Positions 8,351 through 16,796 of a DNA stretch of 64,000 nt are shown piece by piece. The first letter of the stretch is position 1; the number at the start of each line of letters is the position of its first letter. Made by a program: the position numbers and the translations under genes. The DNA lies in the NCBI GenBank assembly GCA_963849365.1, contig CAWKHA010000001.1, positions 682,001-746,000 on the forward strand, read 5' to 3'. Origin of the DNA: CAVQCJ01 sp963849365 (lineage in GTDB: Bacteria > Actinomycetota > Actinomycetes > Prado026). The notes below the pieces were generated by a model. It ran no database searches, was not told where the DNA came from, and was given only the letters and a program-made list of their open reading frames with translations.

Positions 8351-9273
8351 CAGACCAGCTCCTCCGTCCCGGCCCGCCACACGTAGACCGACACCAGCAC
8401 CAGGATCGTCGCCATCAGCATGAACGACAGCGCCGCCGCGGTCGGGTAGTCCCGGACCCGCAGGAACTGGCCGTCGATGACCTGGCCGATCATCGTGGTG
8501 TTCGGGTTCCCGAGCAGCTTGGAGTTGATGTAGTCACCAGCTGCCGGGATGAACGTGAGCAGCGTTCCGGCCACGACACCGGGCAGCGACAGCGGCCAGG
8601 TGACCTTTCGGAAGGCGGTGAACGGCTTTCCGTACAGGTCGGCCCCCGCCTCGAGCAGCCGCGGGTCGATCCGGTCCAGGCTCGCGAACAGCGGCAGCAC
8701 CATGAACGGCAGGAAGTTGTACGTCAGCCCCATGATCACCGCGAACGGGGTGTTCAGCAGCTGGTCGCCGTTGATCAGCTGCATCTTCTGCAGCAGGTCG
8801 ATGATGTGCGTCCAGGACAGGAACTCGTACACCCTGCCCTGGCTGGACAGGATCGTCTGCCAGGCCAGCGTCCGTAGCAGGAAGCTGGTGAAGAACGGCG
8901 CGATCACCAGCACGAGCAGCATGCTCTTCCAGCGCCCGGACTTGAACGCGATGCAGTACGCCAGGGGGTAGCCGATCAGCAGCCCGAACGCCGTCGCCGT
9001 GCCCGCGTAGATGAACGAGCGGACGAACTGCGGCCAGTACAGCGAGAGCGCCTCGGTGTAGGTGGCCCAGTTGAACGTGAGTGTGTAGCCCTTCTCGAGC
9101 GACCCGGTCTGCAGCGACTGCGAGAGCAGGAAGATCATCGGGACGACGAAGAAGACGCCCAGCCAGAGCAGGCCGGGGGCCAGCAGGAGGTACGGGACGA
9201 ACTTGCGCCCGCGCCTGGACGGCGGCGGTGCGGCGACCGGTTCGGCGTCGCCGATCTGCGTGAGCGCGCTCAC
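8350..9273 (-). CDS. potB: Spermidine/putrescine ABC transporter permease PotB
   Basis: A 307-residue permease with a first membrane helix near 28-50 (PYLLLAPGLLWLGVFFVVPM), about six helices overall, and the EAA motif EAGADLYGKPFTAFRKVTWPLSLPG that docks on the ATPase. It pairs with PotC. The GTG start at 9273 overlaps the potA stop (GTGA). The reading frame is open far upstream, but that part is a shadow of potA. Confidence 0.92.
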   Translation of the reverse strand: MSALTQIGDAEPVAAPPPSRRGRKFVPYLLLAPGLLWLGVFFVVPMIFLLSQSLQTGSLEKGYTLTFNWATYTEALSLYWPQFVRSFIYAGTATAFGLLIGYPLAYCIAFKSGRWKSMLLVLVIAPFFTSFLLRTLAWQTILSSQGRVYEFLSWTHIIDLLQKMQLINGDQLLNTPFAVIMGLTYNFLPFMVLPLFASLDRIDPRLLEAGADLYGKPFTAFRKVTWPLSLPGVVAGTLLTFIPAAGDYINSKLLGNPNTTMIGQVIDGQFLRVRDYPTAAALSFMLMATILVLVSVYVWRAGTEELV

Positions 9274-10451
9274 GGGGTCGCCCCGACGGCCGCGGCTTCC
9301 TCGCCCTCGATCTCCACGCCCGCGTTCACGTCTTGCGCCGCGTCCAGGCCGAACGTGTGCGCCGGGACCCAGGACAGGACCACCTTGGTGCCCGGACGCA
9401 GCACCTCGACGCCGACGTTCTGGGCGAACACCATCACCTCCTGGTCCCAGGGCATCCGGACGAGGTACTGCGTGCTCACCCCGGTGAAGCTGGCGTCGGA
9501 CACGACTCCGCCGGTCAGGACGTTGGAGCCCCCGTCGCCGCCCTCGCCCTCGGGCGCGATCCGGATCTTCTCCGGACGGACCCCGACGAGCAGGTCGGAC
9601 GCGGTGGACGTGGTGCGTGAGCGGGGCAGCACCACGCGCTGGCCGGCCACATCCAGCAGGAGGTCCTCTCCCGACGCGCCTGTCACCGAAGCCCGGATGA
9701 GGTTGGACTGCCCGAGGAAGTTGGCGACGAACGTGGTGGACGGGTTCTCGTACAGGCTGCTGGGGTCGCCCATCTGCTCGACCTCGCCCGCGTTCATGAC
9801 CGCGATGGTGTCGGCCATGGTCATGGCCTCTTCCTGGTCGTGGGTGACGTGGACGAAGGTGATCCCGACCTCGGTCTGGATCCGCTTGAGCTCGATCTGC
9901 ATCTGCCGGCGCAGCTTCAGGTCCAGGGCGCCCAGCGGCTCGTCGAGCAGGAGCACCGACGGCCGGTTGACGATGGCCCGGGCCAGGGCGACGCGCTGCT
10001 GCTGCCCGCCGGACAGCTGGGCGGGCTTGCGCCGGGCCAGGTGGCCCAGCTCGACCAGCTCCAGCGCCTCGTTGGCCCGTCTCTTGACGTCCGCCTCCCG
10101 GCGGCGCCGCAAGCCGAACGCGACGTTCTCGAAGATGTCCAGGTGCGGGAACAGCGCGTAGTTCTGGAACACCGTGTTCACCGGCCGCTTGTACGGCTTC
10201 GTGCCGGTGATGTCCGCGTCCCCGATGAAGATCTGGCCGGCGGTCGGGTCCTCCAGCCCCGCGACCATCCGCAGGGTGGTCGTCTTCCCGCACCCCGAGG
10301 GGCCGAGCAGGGCGAAGAACGAGCCCTGCGGGATCGTCAGCGTCAGGTCGTCCACCGCAGTGAACGCGCCGAAGGACTTGGTGACCGACACGATGCGCAG
10401 GTCACCGTCCTGCTGGACGCTGGCACGGCTCCGGGACGCGGGTTCGGTCAT
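9270..10451 (-). CDS. potA: Spermidine/putrescine ABC transporter ATPase PotA
   Basis: A 393-residue ABC ATPase with Walker A GPSGCGKTT (about 50-58), the signature LSGGQQQRVALARA, Walker B VLLLDEPLGALD and the switch His in HVTHDQEEAM. A C-terminal TOBE domain carries VGVRPEKIRI, as in PotA and MalK-type importers. It energises uptake through PotBC. The start at ATG 10451 directly follows the potD stop by a few bases; the longer frame upstream overlaps potD and is unlikely to be used. Confidence 0.93.
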   Translation of the reverse strand: MTEPASRSRASVQQDGDLRIVSVTKSFGAFTAVDDLTLTIPQGSFFALLGPSGCGKTTTLRMVAGLEDPTAGQIFIGDADITGTKPYKRPVNTVFQNYALFPHLDIFENVAFGLRRRREADVKRRANEALELVELGHLARRKPAQLSGGQQQRVALARAIVNRPSVLLLDEPLGALDLKLRRQMQIELKRIQTEVGITFVHVTHDQEEAMTMADTIAVMNAGEVEQMGDPSSLYENPSTTFVANFLGQSNLIRASVTGASGEDLLLDVAGQRVVLPRSRTTSTASDLLVGVRPEKIRIAPEGEGGDGGSNVLTGGVVSDASFTGVSTQYLVRMPWDQEVMVFAQNVGVEVLRPGTKVVLSWVPAHTFGLDAAQDVNAGVEIEGEEAAAVGATP

Positions 10452-10455
10452 CGCC

Positions 10456-11673
10456 TCAGCCTCCGATGAGGGCCTGGAAGGCCTTGTTGTACTTCGTCTC
10501 CTGAGCCTCCGTGAGACCCATGAAGACGTGTGACTTCGCCAGCGTGGCATCCGACGGGAAGATCAGCTGGTTGTTCGCCGTCGTCGGGTCGGAGGCCAGC
10601 AGCGCCTCCTTGGTGCCCTTCACCGGCGGGATGTAGTTGACGTAGTCCTCGACCAGAGCCATGACGGCGGGGTCATAGTAGTAGTTGATCAAGGTCTCGG
10701 CGTTCTTCTTGTGCTGGGCGGCGTTGGGGATCAGGAAGTTGTCCGACCACTGCATGTGCCCGGTCTCCGGGAGGACGTACCCCAGGTTCGGGTTGTCGGC
10801 CTTCAGCTGGACGACGTCACCGGTCCAGGCCATGCAGGCGGCGATGTCGCCCGAGGACAGGCCCTTGGTGTAGTCGTTGCCGGTGAAGCCCTTGAGCTGG
10901 CCGGCGTCCTTGGCCTTCTGCAGGGTGTCCATCGCGGCGTTGAAGTCGTCCTCGGTGAAGTTCGCCGGGTCCTTGCCCTGGGAGAGCATGACCAGGCCCA
11001 CGGTGTCGCGCATCTCGGTCAGCAGGGTGACCTTGCCCTTGATCGAGGGGTCGGTCAGGAGCTGGTCGATCGTCTCGATCTTCTTCCCACCGGTCGTCTT
11101 GGGGTTGTAGGCGATCCCGGTGAAGCCGCTCTGCCAGGGCAGCGAGTAGACGCGGCCCTTGTCGAACGCGACGTTCTGGAGGGTGTCGACCAGGTTGCTC
11201 GCGTTGGGGATGTTGTCCTTGTTCAGCTCCTGGACCCAGCCCAGCAGGATGAGCTTGGACGCCATCCAGTCGGTGAGGCAGAACGTGTCGCGGCCGGTGT
11301 CCTGACCCGCCGACAGCTGCGGCTGGATCTTCGCGAAGAACTCGTCGTTGTCGTTGACGTCCTCGGTGTAGTTGACCTTGATGCCGGTCTGCTTGGTGAA
11401 GGTGTCCAGCGTCGGGTGCGCCGAGGTCTTGTCGTCGACGTCGATGTACGCCTGCCAGTTGGACCAGTTCACGACCTTGTCGGTGTCGGACTTGTCGGCC
11501 CAGGTCGGTTTCGCGGACGCGCTGCCCCCGGCCGGGGTCGCGGTGCCCTTGGTACCGCAGGCGGCGAGCGCCGCGGCCAGGCCGGCGACGCCGGCTCCCT
11601 GCATGACGGTGCGACGAGTGAGCAGACCCCGGACCAGCGCGGGCGAGAGGTTCTCGGGACGGTTCTCGGTCAT
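10456..11673 (-). CDS. potD: Spermidine/putrescine-binding lipoprotein PotD
   Basis: The 405-residue solute-binding protein begins with a twin-arginine/lipoprotein-like leader: LLTRRTVMQG, then a hydrophobic Ala/Gly stretch ending in the lipobox LAAC near residue 39. The mature part has the PotD/PotF fold with WSNWQAYID at its start and conserved aromatic residues for polyamine binding. It captures the substrate outside the membrane and delivers it to PotBC. ATG 11673 has a strong GGAGGAAC ribosome site. It lies 47 bp after the aldehyde dehydrogenase gene on the same strand. Confidence 0.92.
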   Translation of the reverse strand: MTENRPENLSPALVRGLLTRRTVMQGAGVAGLAAALAACGTKGTATPAGGSASAKPTWADKSDTDKVVNWSNWQAYIDVDDKTSAHPTLDTFTKQTGIKVNYTEDVNDNDEFFAKIQPQLSAGQDTGRDTFCLTDWMASKLILLGWVQELNKDNIPNASNLVDTLQNVAFDKGRVYSLPWQSGFTGIAYNPKTTGGKKIETIDQLLTDPSIKGKVTLLTEMRDTVGLVMLSQGKDPANFTEDDFNAAMDTLQKAKDAGQLKGFTGNDYTKGLSSGDIAACMAWTGDVVQLKADNPNLGYVLPETGHMQWSDNFLIPNAAQHKKNAETLINYYYDPAVMALVEDYVNYIPPVKGTKEALLASDPTTANNQLIFPSDATLAKSHVFMGLTEAQETKYNKAFQALIGG

Positions 11674-11720
11674 CGGTGGTGTTCCTCCGGGCTGATCGGG
11701 GCGGTTGGCGGGGTTGGGGG

Positions 11721-13226
11721 CTATCCGGTGAAGATCGTGCGGTGCCAGTCCTTGCGGGCCGACGCGGTCGTGTCGAGCATGACGTGCTTGACCTGCGTGT
11801 ACTCCTCGAACGAGTACGTGCTCATGTCCTTGCCGAATCCGGACTGACGGTATCCCCCGTGCGGCATCTCGCTGATGATCGGGATGTGGTCGTTGACCCA
11901 CACGCAGCCGGACCGGATCTCGCGGCTGGCGCGCAGGGCGCGGAAGACGTCCCGGGTCCAGGCCGAAGCTGCCAGGCCGTAGCGCGTGTCGTTGGCGAGC
12001 GCGAGCCCCTCGTCGTCGGAGTCGAAGGGCAGGACCACCAGCACCGGCCCGAACACTTCGTCCTGGACGATCTCGGACCGCTGGGCAGCGCCGATGATCA
12101 GGGTCGGCTCGTAGTAGTGGCCACGGGCCAGGTCGCCCTCGGCCGGCGCCCGCCCGCCCACCACGACCTTGGCGCCGTCCACGGCAGCCCGCTCGACCAT
12201 CCCGGCGACGTGCTCGCGCTGACGCGCCGACACCAGCGGCCCCTGGTCCGTGGCCGGGTCGAGCGTCGGGCCCAGGCGCACCGCACGCATGAGGGTGGCC
12301 ACCTGGTCCACGAAGGCGTCGTACAGCGGCCGCTGCACGTACGCGCGGGTCGCCGCGGTGCAGTCCTGCCCGGTGTTGATCAGGGACGCGGCGACCGCGC
12401 CCTGGACGGCGGCGTCGAGGTCGGCGTCGTCGAACACGACGAACGGCGCCTTGCCGCCGAGCTCGAGGTGGACCCGCTTCACCGTGCCCGAGGCCACCTG
12501 CATGACCCGCTGCCCCACGGCCGTCGAGCCGGTGAAGGACACCATCGCGACGTCGGGATGGGACATGAGCGCCTCGCCGGCCTCGCGCCCGGTCCCGACG
12601 ATCACGTTGACCACGCCGTCGGGGATGCCCGCGTCGGAGCAGGCCCGGGCCAGCAGCACCGAGGTGAGCGGGGTGATCTCGGCGGGCTTGAGCACGATGG
12701 TGTTCCCGGCGGCGACGGCCGGAAGGATCTTCCAGCCGGCCATCTGCAAGGGATAGTTCCAGGGGGCTATCGAGCCGACCACGCCGATCGGCTCACGACG
12801 GATCATGGAGGTGTGGCTGCCGGAGTACTCGGCGGCCGCCTTGCCCTCGAGGTTGCGCGCGGCCCCGGCGAAGAACGCGACGTTGTCGACGGTGCCCGGG
12901 ACGTCGAACTCGGTGCTGAGCCGGATCGGCTTGCCGGCCTGCCGGCTCTCCAGGGTCGCGAACTCCTCGGCGCGCTCGGCCAGCAGCACCGCCAGCCTGG
13001 CGAGGGCACCGGAGCGCTCGGCGGGCGTCGCGGCCGACCACTCGGGAAAGGCCGCCGTGGCCGCGGCGACGGCGGCGTGCACCTCGGGTGCGCCGGCCAC
13101 CTCGATGGTCGCGACGGTCTGGCCGTCCGAGGGGTCGACCACCTCGTGGGTCAGCCCTGATGCCGAAGCGAGCGATTGTCCGGCCACGTACGACCGGACG
13201 ACGCCGTTGTCGTCCAGCGCGTTCAC
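11721..13226 (-). CDS. Aminobutyraldehyde/betaine-type aldehyde dehydrogenase
   Basis: A 501-residue NAD(P)-dependent aldehyde dehydrogenase with APWNYPLQ (catalytic Asn), HLELGGKAPF (general-base Glu) and the active-site segment NTGQDCTAATR with the catalytic Cys. Both the sequence and position as first gene of the pot operon suggest oxidation of 4-aminobutyraldehyde or 3-aminopropanal made from imported polyamines. The GTG at 13226 fits homology best, although GGAGG touches it directly and leaves no normal spacer; an in-frame GTG at 13271 is possible. A sigma-type promoter lies just upstream at 13262-13290. Confidence 0.88.
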   Translation of the reverse strand: MNALDDNGVVRSYVAGQSLASASGLTHEVVDPSDGQTVATIEVAGAPEVHAAVAAATAAFPEWSAATPAERSGALARLAVLLAERAEEFATLESRQAGKPIRLSTEFDVPGTVDNVAFFAGAARNLEGKAAAEYSGSHTSMIRREPIGVVGSIAPWNYPLQMAGWKILPAVAAGNTIVLKPAEITPLTSVLLARACSDAGIPDGVVNVIVGTGREAGEALMSHPDVAMVSFTGSTAVGQRVMQVASGTVKRVHLELGGKAPFVVFDDADLDAAVQGAVAASLINTGQDCTAATRAYVQRPLYDAFVDQVATLMRAVRLGPTLDPATDQGPLVSARQREHVAGMVERAAVDGAKVVVGGRAPAEGDLARGHYYEPTLIIGAAQRSEIVQDEVFGPVLVVLPFDSDDEGLALANDTRYGLAASAWTRDVFRALRASREIRSGCVWVNDHIPIISEMPHGGYRQSGFGKDMSTYSFEEYTQVKHVMLDTTASARKDWHRTIFTG

Positions 13227-13261
13227 CCTCCACTCACCGACCCACCTCCACCGGGTACCGC

Positions 13262-13290
13262 ATAGTGACACGGGGACCTAACACCGACAA
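13262..13290 (-). promoter_or_regulatory. Candidate promoter of the pot operon
   Basis: On the minus strand TTGTCG (13290-13285), a 17-base spacer and CACTAT (13267-13262) form a plausible -35/-10 pair, giving a start about 30 bases before GTG 13226. The same -35 hexamer and spacer are seen at 26343-26371. The -10 is a weak match. Confidence 0.4.
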
Positions 13291-13330
13291 GCGATTCCGT
13301 TGTCCAGGAGCGTCAGAGCGACGAAATCGC
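13291..13330. promoter_or_regulatory. Inverted repeat, candidate PucR operator
   Basis: GCGATTCCGT and ACGAAATCGC match at 9 of 10 positions as an inverted repeat with 20 bases between arms. It abuts the upstream side of the pot operon -35 element, the position of an activator site, and lies in the divergent region facing the pucR gene. Function is inferred. The remainder of 13227-13473 shows no gene. Confidence 0.4.
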
Positions 13331-13473
13331 TACCTGTCCGTAACACGCCGCAACGATCCGCGGGGTGAACGATGCTGCCGGGGCATCCCTGGGGCAACGG
13401 GCAGCGTGCAAGGCCTGAGAGGCTCTGCCTTACACCCTGTGCACGGACACCTCACCGCCCCCCGGAGCCCGCC

Positions 13474-15102
13474 GTGTTCCCCACCGTCGCCGAAGTGCTG
13501 GACCTCCAGCAGGTCCGGCTCGGACACCCGGAGGTCGTCGCGGGCGCCGAGAACCTTGACCGGCGGGTGAGGTGGGCGCACGTCAGCGAGCTGGCGGACA
13601 TCGCCGGCCTGCTGCGCGGGGGCGAGCTGATCCTCACCACCGGCGTCGCGCTGCCGTCCGACGAGGCGGACCTGGCCGCCTACGTCGCCGACCTGGACAA
13701 CGTGGGCGCGGCCGGGCTGGTCGTCGAGCTCGGCCGGCGGTACGCCGAGGCCCTGCCCGCCGCGCTCGTCCGCGCGGCGCAGGGACGCGGCCTGCCGCTG
13801 GTGGCCCTGCACCGGGAGACCCGGTTCGTGGCGATCACCGAGGCGGTGCACGCCTGCGTCGTGGACACGCAGGTCGCCGAGCTGCGCTCCTCGGCGCAGG
13901 TCCACCAGACGTTCACCGAACTGTCCGTCGAGGGCGCCGAGCCCGCCGAGATCGTGCGCCAGGCCGCGCAGATGGCCGCGCGCCCGGTCGTGCTGGAGAA
14001 CCTCGCCCACCAGGTCCTCGCCTACGACACCGCCGGCGGGGACGCGGCCGACCTCCTGGACGGCTGGGAGGCGCGCTCCCGGTCCGTCGAGCTGGCGGAG
14101 CGGACCGGGTTCGACGCGAGGACGGGATGGGTGGTCACGGTGGTGGGCGCACGTGGCCACGACTGGGGCCGGCTGGTGCTGGTGGCGGACGCTGCGCCGG
14201 GTCCGCGCGAGATCATGCTGGTCGAGCGGTGCGCCTCCACGCTCGCGCTCAACCGCCTCGTCGAGCGGGACCGGGAGAGCCTGGAGCGGCAGACCCACCG
14301 CGCGCTGCTGGCGGGGATCCTGGACCACTCGTGGCCGGACGCCGAGGTCGTCCTGCGGGCCAAGGCGCTGGGCGTGCCGCTGGACGGTCGCAGGCTGGTG
14401 GCCGTGGTCGTCCGCCGCGAAGTGCAGCCCGGCGAGCCCGTGCTGGCGACCGAGCAGGCGCTGCGCGACCTGGCCGAGCGGGCGGCGTCGGCGGTGCGCG
14501 AGGCCCGCCTGCTCGCCCTGGTCGGCACCCTGGACGACGCCAGCGTGGGCGTCCTGCTGTCCGTCGCCGGACGCAGCCGGGTGGACGCAGCCGTCGAGGC
14601 CCTGGCCTCGGCGCTGCAGCGGCCGGCCCGGTCGGGGCACGGCGGCCCCGGTCCGGCCTCGGCGGTGCCGGTGACCGCAGTGGGCTCGGACGTCGGCGCC
14701 GTCCGGGACGTGCGCCGCTCGTTCCTGGAAGCGGCGCACGTGGCCGACGCCGCGGCCACCCAGCCGGGCCGGCCGTTCCACCGGCTCGAGGACGTCCGGC
14801 TGCGCGGCCTGCTGCACCTGCTCCGCGACGACGCCCGGCTGCAGACGTTCGTCGAGCGCGAGGTCGGACCGCTGCTGGCGTACGACGCGCAGCACGGCAC
14901 GACCCTGGTCGACCTGCTCGCCGGCTACCTCGAGCACGGTCGCAACAAGTCGGCCGCCGCCGACGCGGCGCACCTGTCGCGGCCGGCGTTCTACGAGCGC
15001 CTGCACCGGATCGAGCGGGTGCTCGGCGTCGACCTGGACTCGGTGGACTCGTGTCTGTCGCTGCAGGTCGCTCTGGTCGCGCGGTCGGCCATGCGGCGTT
15101 AG
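13474..15102 (+). CDS. PucR-family transcriptional regulator
   Basis: A 542-residue protein with an N-terminal PucR-like domain (about 1-120, FPTVAEVLDLQQVRLGHPEVVAG), a central GGDEF-related ligand region and a C-terminal helix-turn-helix near 480-535 (YLEHGRNKSAAADAAHLSRPAFYERLHRIE). Members of this family usually activate purine, amine or amino-acid catabolic genes in response to a metabolite. Being divergent from the polyamine operon it probably controls it. The GTG start has CGGAG seven bases upstream. Its stop overlaps the convergent amidohydrolase stop by four bases. Confidence 0.88.
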   Translation: MFPTVAEVLDLQQVRLGHPEVVAGAENLDRRVRWAHVSELADIAGLLRGGELILTTGVALPSDEADLAAYVADLDNVGAAGLVVELGRRYAEALPAALVRAAQGRGLPLVALHRETRFVAITEAVHACVVDTQVAELRSSAQVHQTFTELSVEGAEPAEIVRQAAQMAARPVVLENLAHQVLAYDTAGGDAADLLDGWEARSRSVELAERTGFDARTGWVVTVVGARGHDWGRLVLVADAAPGPREIMLVERCASTLALNRLVERDRESLERQTHRALLAGILDHSWPDAEVVLRAKALGVPLDGRRLVAVVVRREVQPGEPVLATEQALRDLAERAASAVREARLLALVGTLDDASVGVLLSVAGRSRVDAAVEALASALQRPARSGHGGPGPASAVPVTAVGSDVGAVRDVRRSFLEAAHVADAAATQPGRPFHRLEDVRLRGLLHLLRDDARLQTFVEREVGPLLAYDAQHGTTLVDLLAGYLEHGRNKSAAADAAHLSRPAFYERLHRIERVLGVDLDSVDSCLSLQVALVARSAMRR

Positions 15103-16715
15103 CCGAAGGTCCGTCGCCCGCCCAGCCAGGTGCCGGTGACCGCCAGCCGGTCCCAACGCAACGGGTCCACCGTGAGCGGATCGTGCTCGAGCGCGACCAG
15201 GTCGGCCCGCCGCCCCACGGCGAGAACGCCCCACTGGTCGTCCTCGAAGGCCTGGTAGGCGACGCCAGCGGAGTACGCCGCCAAGGCCTGCACCGGATCC
15301 AGCCGCTCGTGCGCGGTCCAGCCCCCGGGCGGCGCGCCGTCCTGCGTCTGCCGCGTGACCGCGACAGCCAGGCCCTCCAGCGGCACCATCGACGAGACCG
15401 GCCAGTCGCTGCCCATGGACAGCCGGGCGCCGCTGTCAGCGATGGTGCGCATCGGGTACTGCCGCGCACCGCGCTCCGGCCCGATCCGCGGCAGCACGAG
15501 CGAGACCATGCCCGGCTCCAGGCAGGCCCACAGCGGCTCGAAGTTTGCGATCACGCCGAGCGCGGCGAACCGCGGGAGGTCGGCGGGGTCGACGAGGTGC
15601 GTGTGTGCCACGACCGCCCGGCGGTCGCGCGCGCCGTTCACGGCCGTGGCGTGCTGGACGGCGTCCAGCGCTGCCCGAACGCCCGCGTCCCCGATCGCGT
15701 GGATGTGGATCTGGAACCCGGCCGCGTCGAAGGCCGCCACAGCGACTGCCAGCTCAGCCGGCTCCCAGACCGGCAGGCCGCAGCTGTGCGGGGCGTCCAG
15801 GTACGGCTCGAGCATGGCGCCGGTGCCCATCTCGATGACGCCGTCGGCGAAGAACTTCACGGTCCGGACGCTCACCTCGGCCGAGCCGGACACCAGCTCC
15901 CGGGCCGCGCGGAAGTCCGGGAGCTGGCCGGCCCAGCGGCCGGGCTCGGCCCGCAGTGCGACGTTCACCCGGGTCGACAGCCGGCCCGACGCGGCGGCCG
16001 CCAGGTAGGCCCCGACGTCCTCCGGCGCCAGGGATGCGTCCTGCGCCCACGTCACACCGGCGGCTGCGAGCAGGGCCGTCGCGGCTGCGGCGCCGTCAGC
16101 CTTGTCCTGCTGGCTCGGCACCGGCACGAACCGCTGCACGAGCTCCATCGCGGTCCACTCGACCAGCGTCCCGAGCGGCTCCCCGTCGGGTCGCCGGGGC
16201 ACCGACGCGGCCGGCGGGTCCGGCGTCGCCGCGTCGACGCCGGCCAGCCGGAGCGCGACCGAGTTGACCCACGCGCAGTGGTGGTCGCTGGACTCCAGGT
16301 AGACCGGGCGATCCGGGACCGCCGCATCCAGCCAGCGCGCGTCGAACAGCCCGCCGGGCGTCAGTGCCGGATCGTACGAACCGCCCAGGACCCATGGCTC
16401 GTCCGGGTGCTCGACGGCGAACCGGCGCACCGCCTCGACAACCTCGTCCACCGAGGCGGCGTCCCGGATCGGTGCCCGGCCGAGCTCGATCCCACCCCAG
16501 AGCGGGTGCACGTGACCGTCCCCGAACGCGGGCAGGGCCGCCCCGCCGGCGAGGTCGACGACGGTCGTGCGCGGGCCCCGGTCGGCCATGGCGTGGTCGT
16601 CGAGACCGCTGATCAGCCCGCCTGTCACGGCGACAGCCGAGGCCGTCGGCCGGTCGGGGTCGCCGGTGCGGACCGTGCCGCCGCTGAGCACGAGGTCTGC
16701 AGGCATGGGCGGCAT
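15099..16715 (-). CDS. Metal-dependent amidohydrolase, YtcJ-like
   Basis: The 538-residue protein belongs to the amidohydrolase 3 group: GDGHVHPLWGG carries the first metal His pair, IHIHAIGDAGV gives a later His, and SDWPVSS carries the catalytic Asp. Homologues include N-substituted formamide deformylases and many hydrolases of unknown substrate; they are usually cytoplasmic. No signal peptide is seen. It shares TTAG with the end of pucR, so the two genes collide. The start may be ATG 16715 or ATG 16706. A role in removing N-formyl or N-acyl groups from amines would suit the region but is speculative. Confidence 0.8.
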   Translation of the reverse strand: MPPMPADLVLSGGTVRTGDPDRPTASAVAVTGGLISGLDDHAMADRGPRTTVVDLAGGAALPAFGDGHVHPLWGGIELGRAPIRDAASVDEVVEAVRRFAVEHPDEPWVLGGSYDPALTPGGLFDARWLDAAVPDRPVYLESSDHHCAWVNSVALRLAGVDAATPDPPAASVPRRPDGEPLGTLVEWTAMELVQRFVPVPSQQDKADGAAAATALLAAAGVTWAQDASLAPEDVGAYLAAAASGRLSTRVNVALRAEPGRWAGQLPDFRAARELVSGSAEVSVRTVKFFADGVIEMGTGAMLEPYLDAPHSCGLPVWEPAELAVAVAAFDAAGFQIHIHAIGDAGVRAALDAVQHATAVNGARDRRAVVAHTHLVDPADLPRFAALGVIANFEPLWACLEPGMVSLVLPRIGPERGARQYPMRTIADSGARLSMGSDWPVSSMVPLEGLAVAVTRQTQDGAPPGGWTAHERLDPVQALAAYSAGVAYQAFEDDQWGVLAVGRRADLVALEHDPLTVDPLRWDRLAVTGTWLGGRRTFG

Positions 16716-16796
16716 CCTGACACGCGTCGGCCACCCATCCGGCGCCGGTCGGCGGCTGACGCGGGACGCGGCACTCCCGGTCCGCGGCCGTTCGCG

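Noticed and set aside
7478..8380. Upstream start for potC at 8380
   Set aside because: It would overlap potB by 31 bases. The TGATG overlap at 8350 gives the expected N-terminus.
13372..13473. GGCAG...CCTGAGAGG...CTGCC structure upstream of pucR, resembling part of a TPP or guanidine riboswitch
   Set aside because: Only a nested hairpin with a GAG loop is present. The conserved helices and junction bases of either class are missing.
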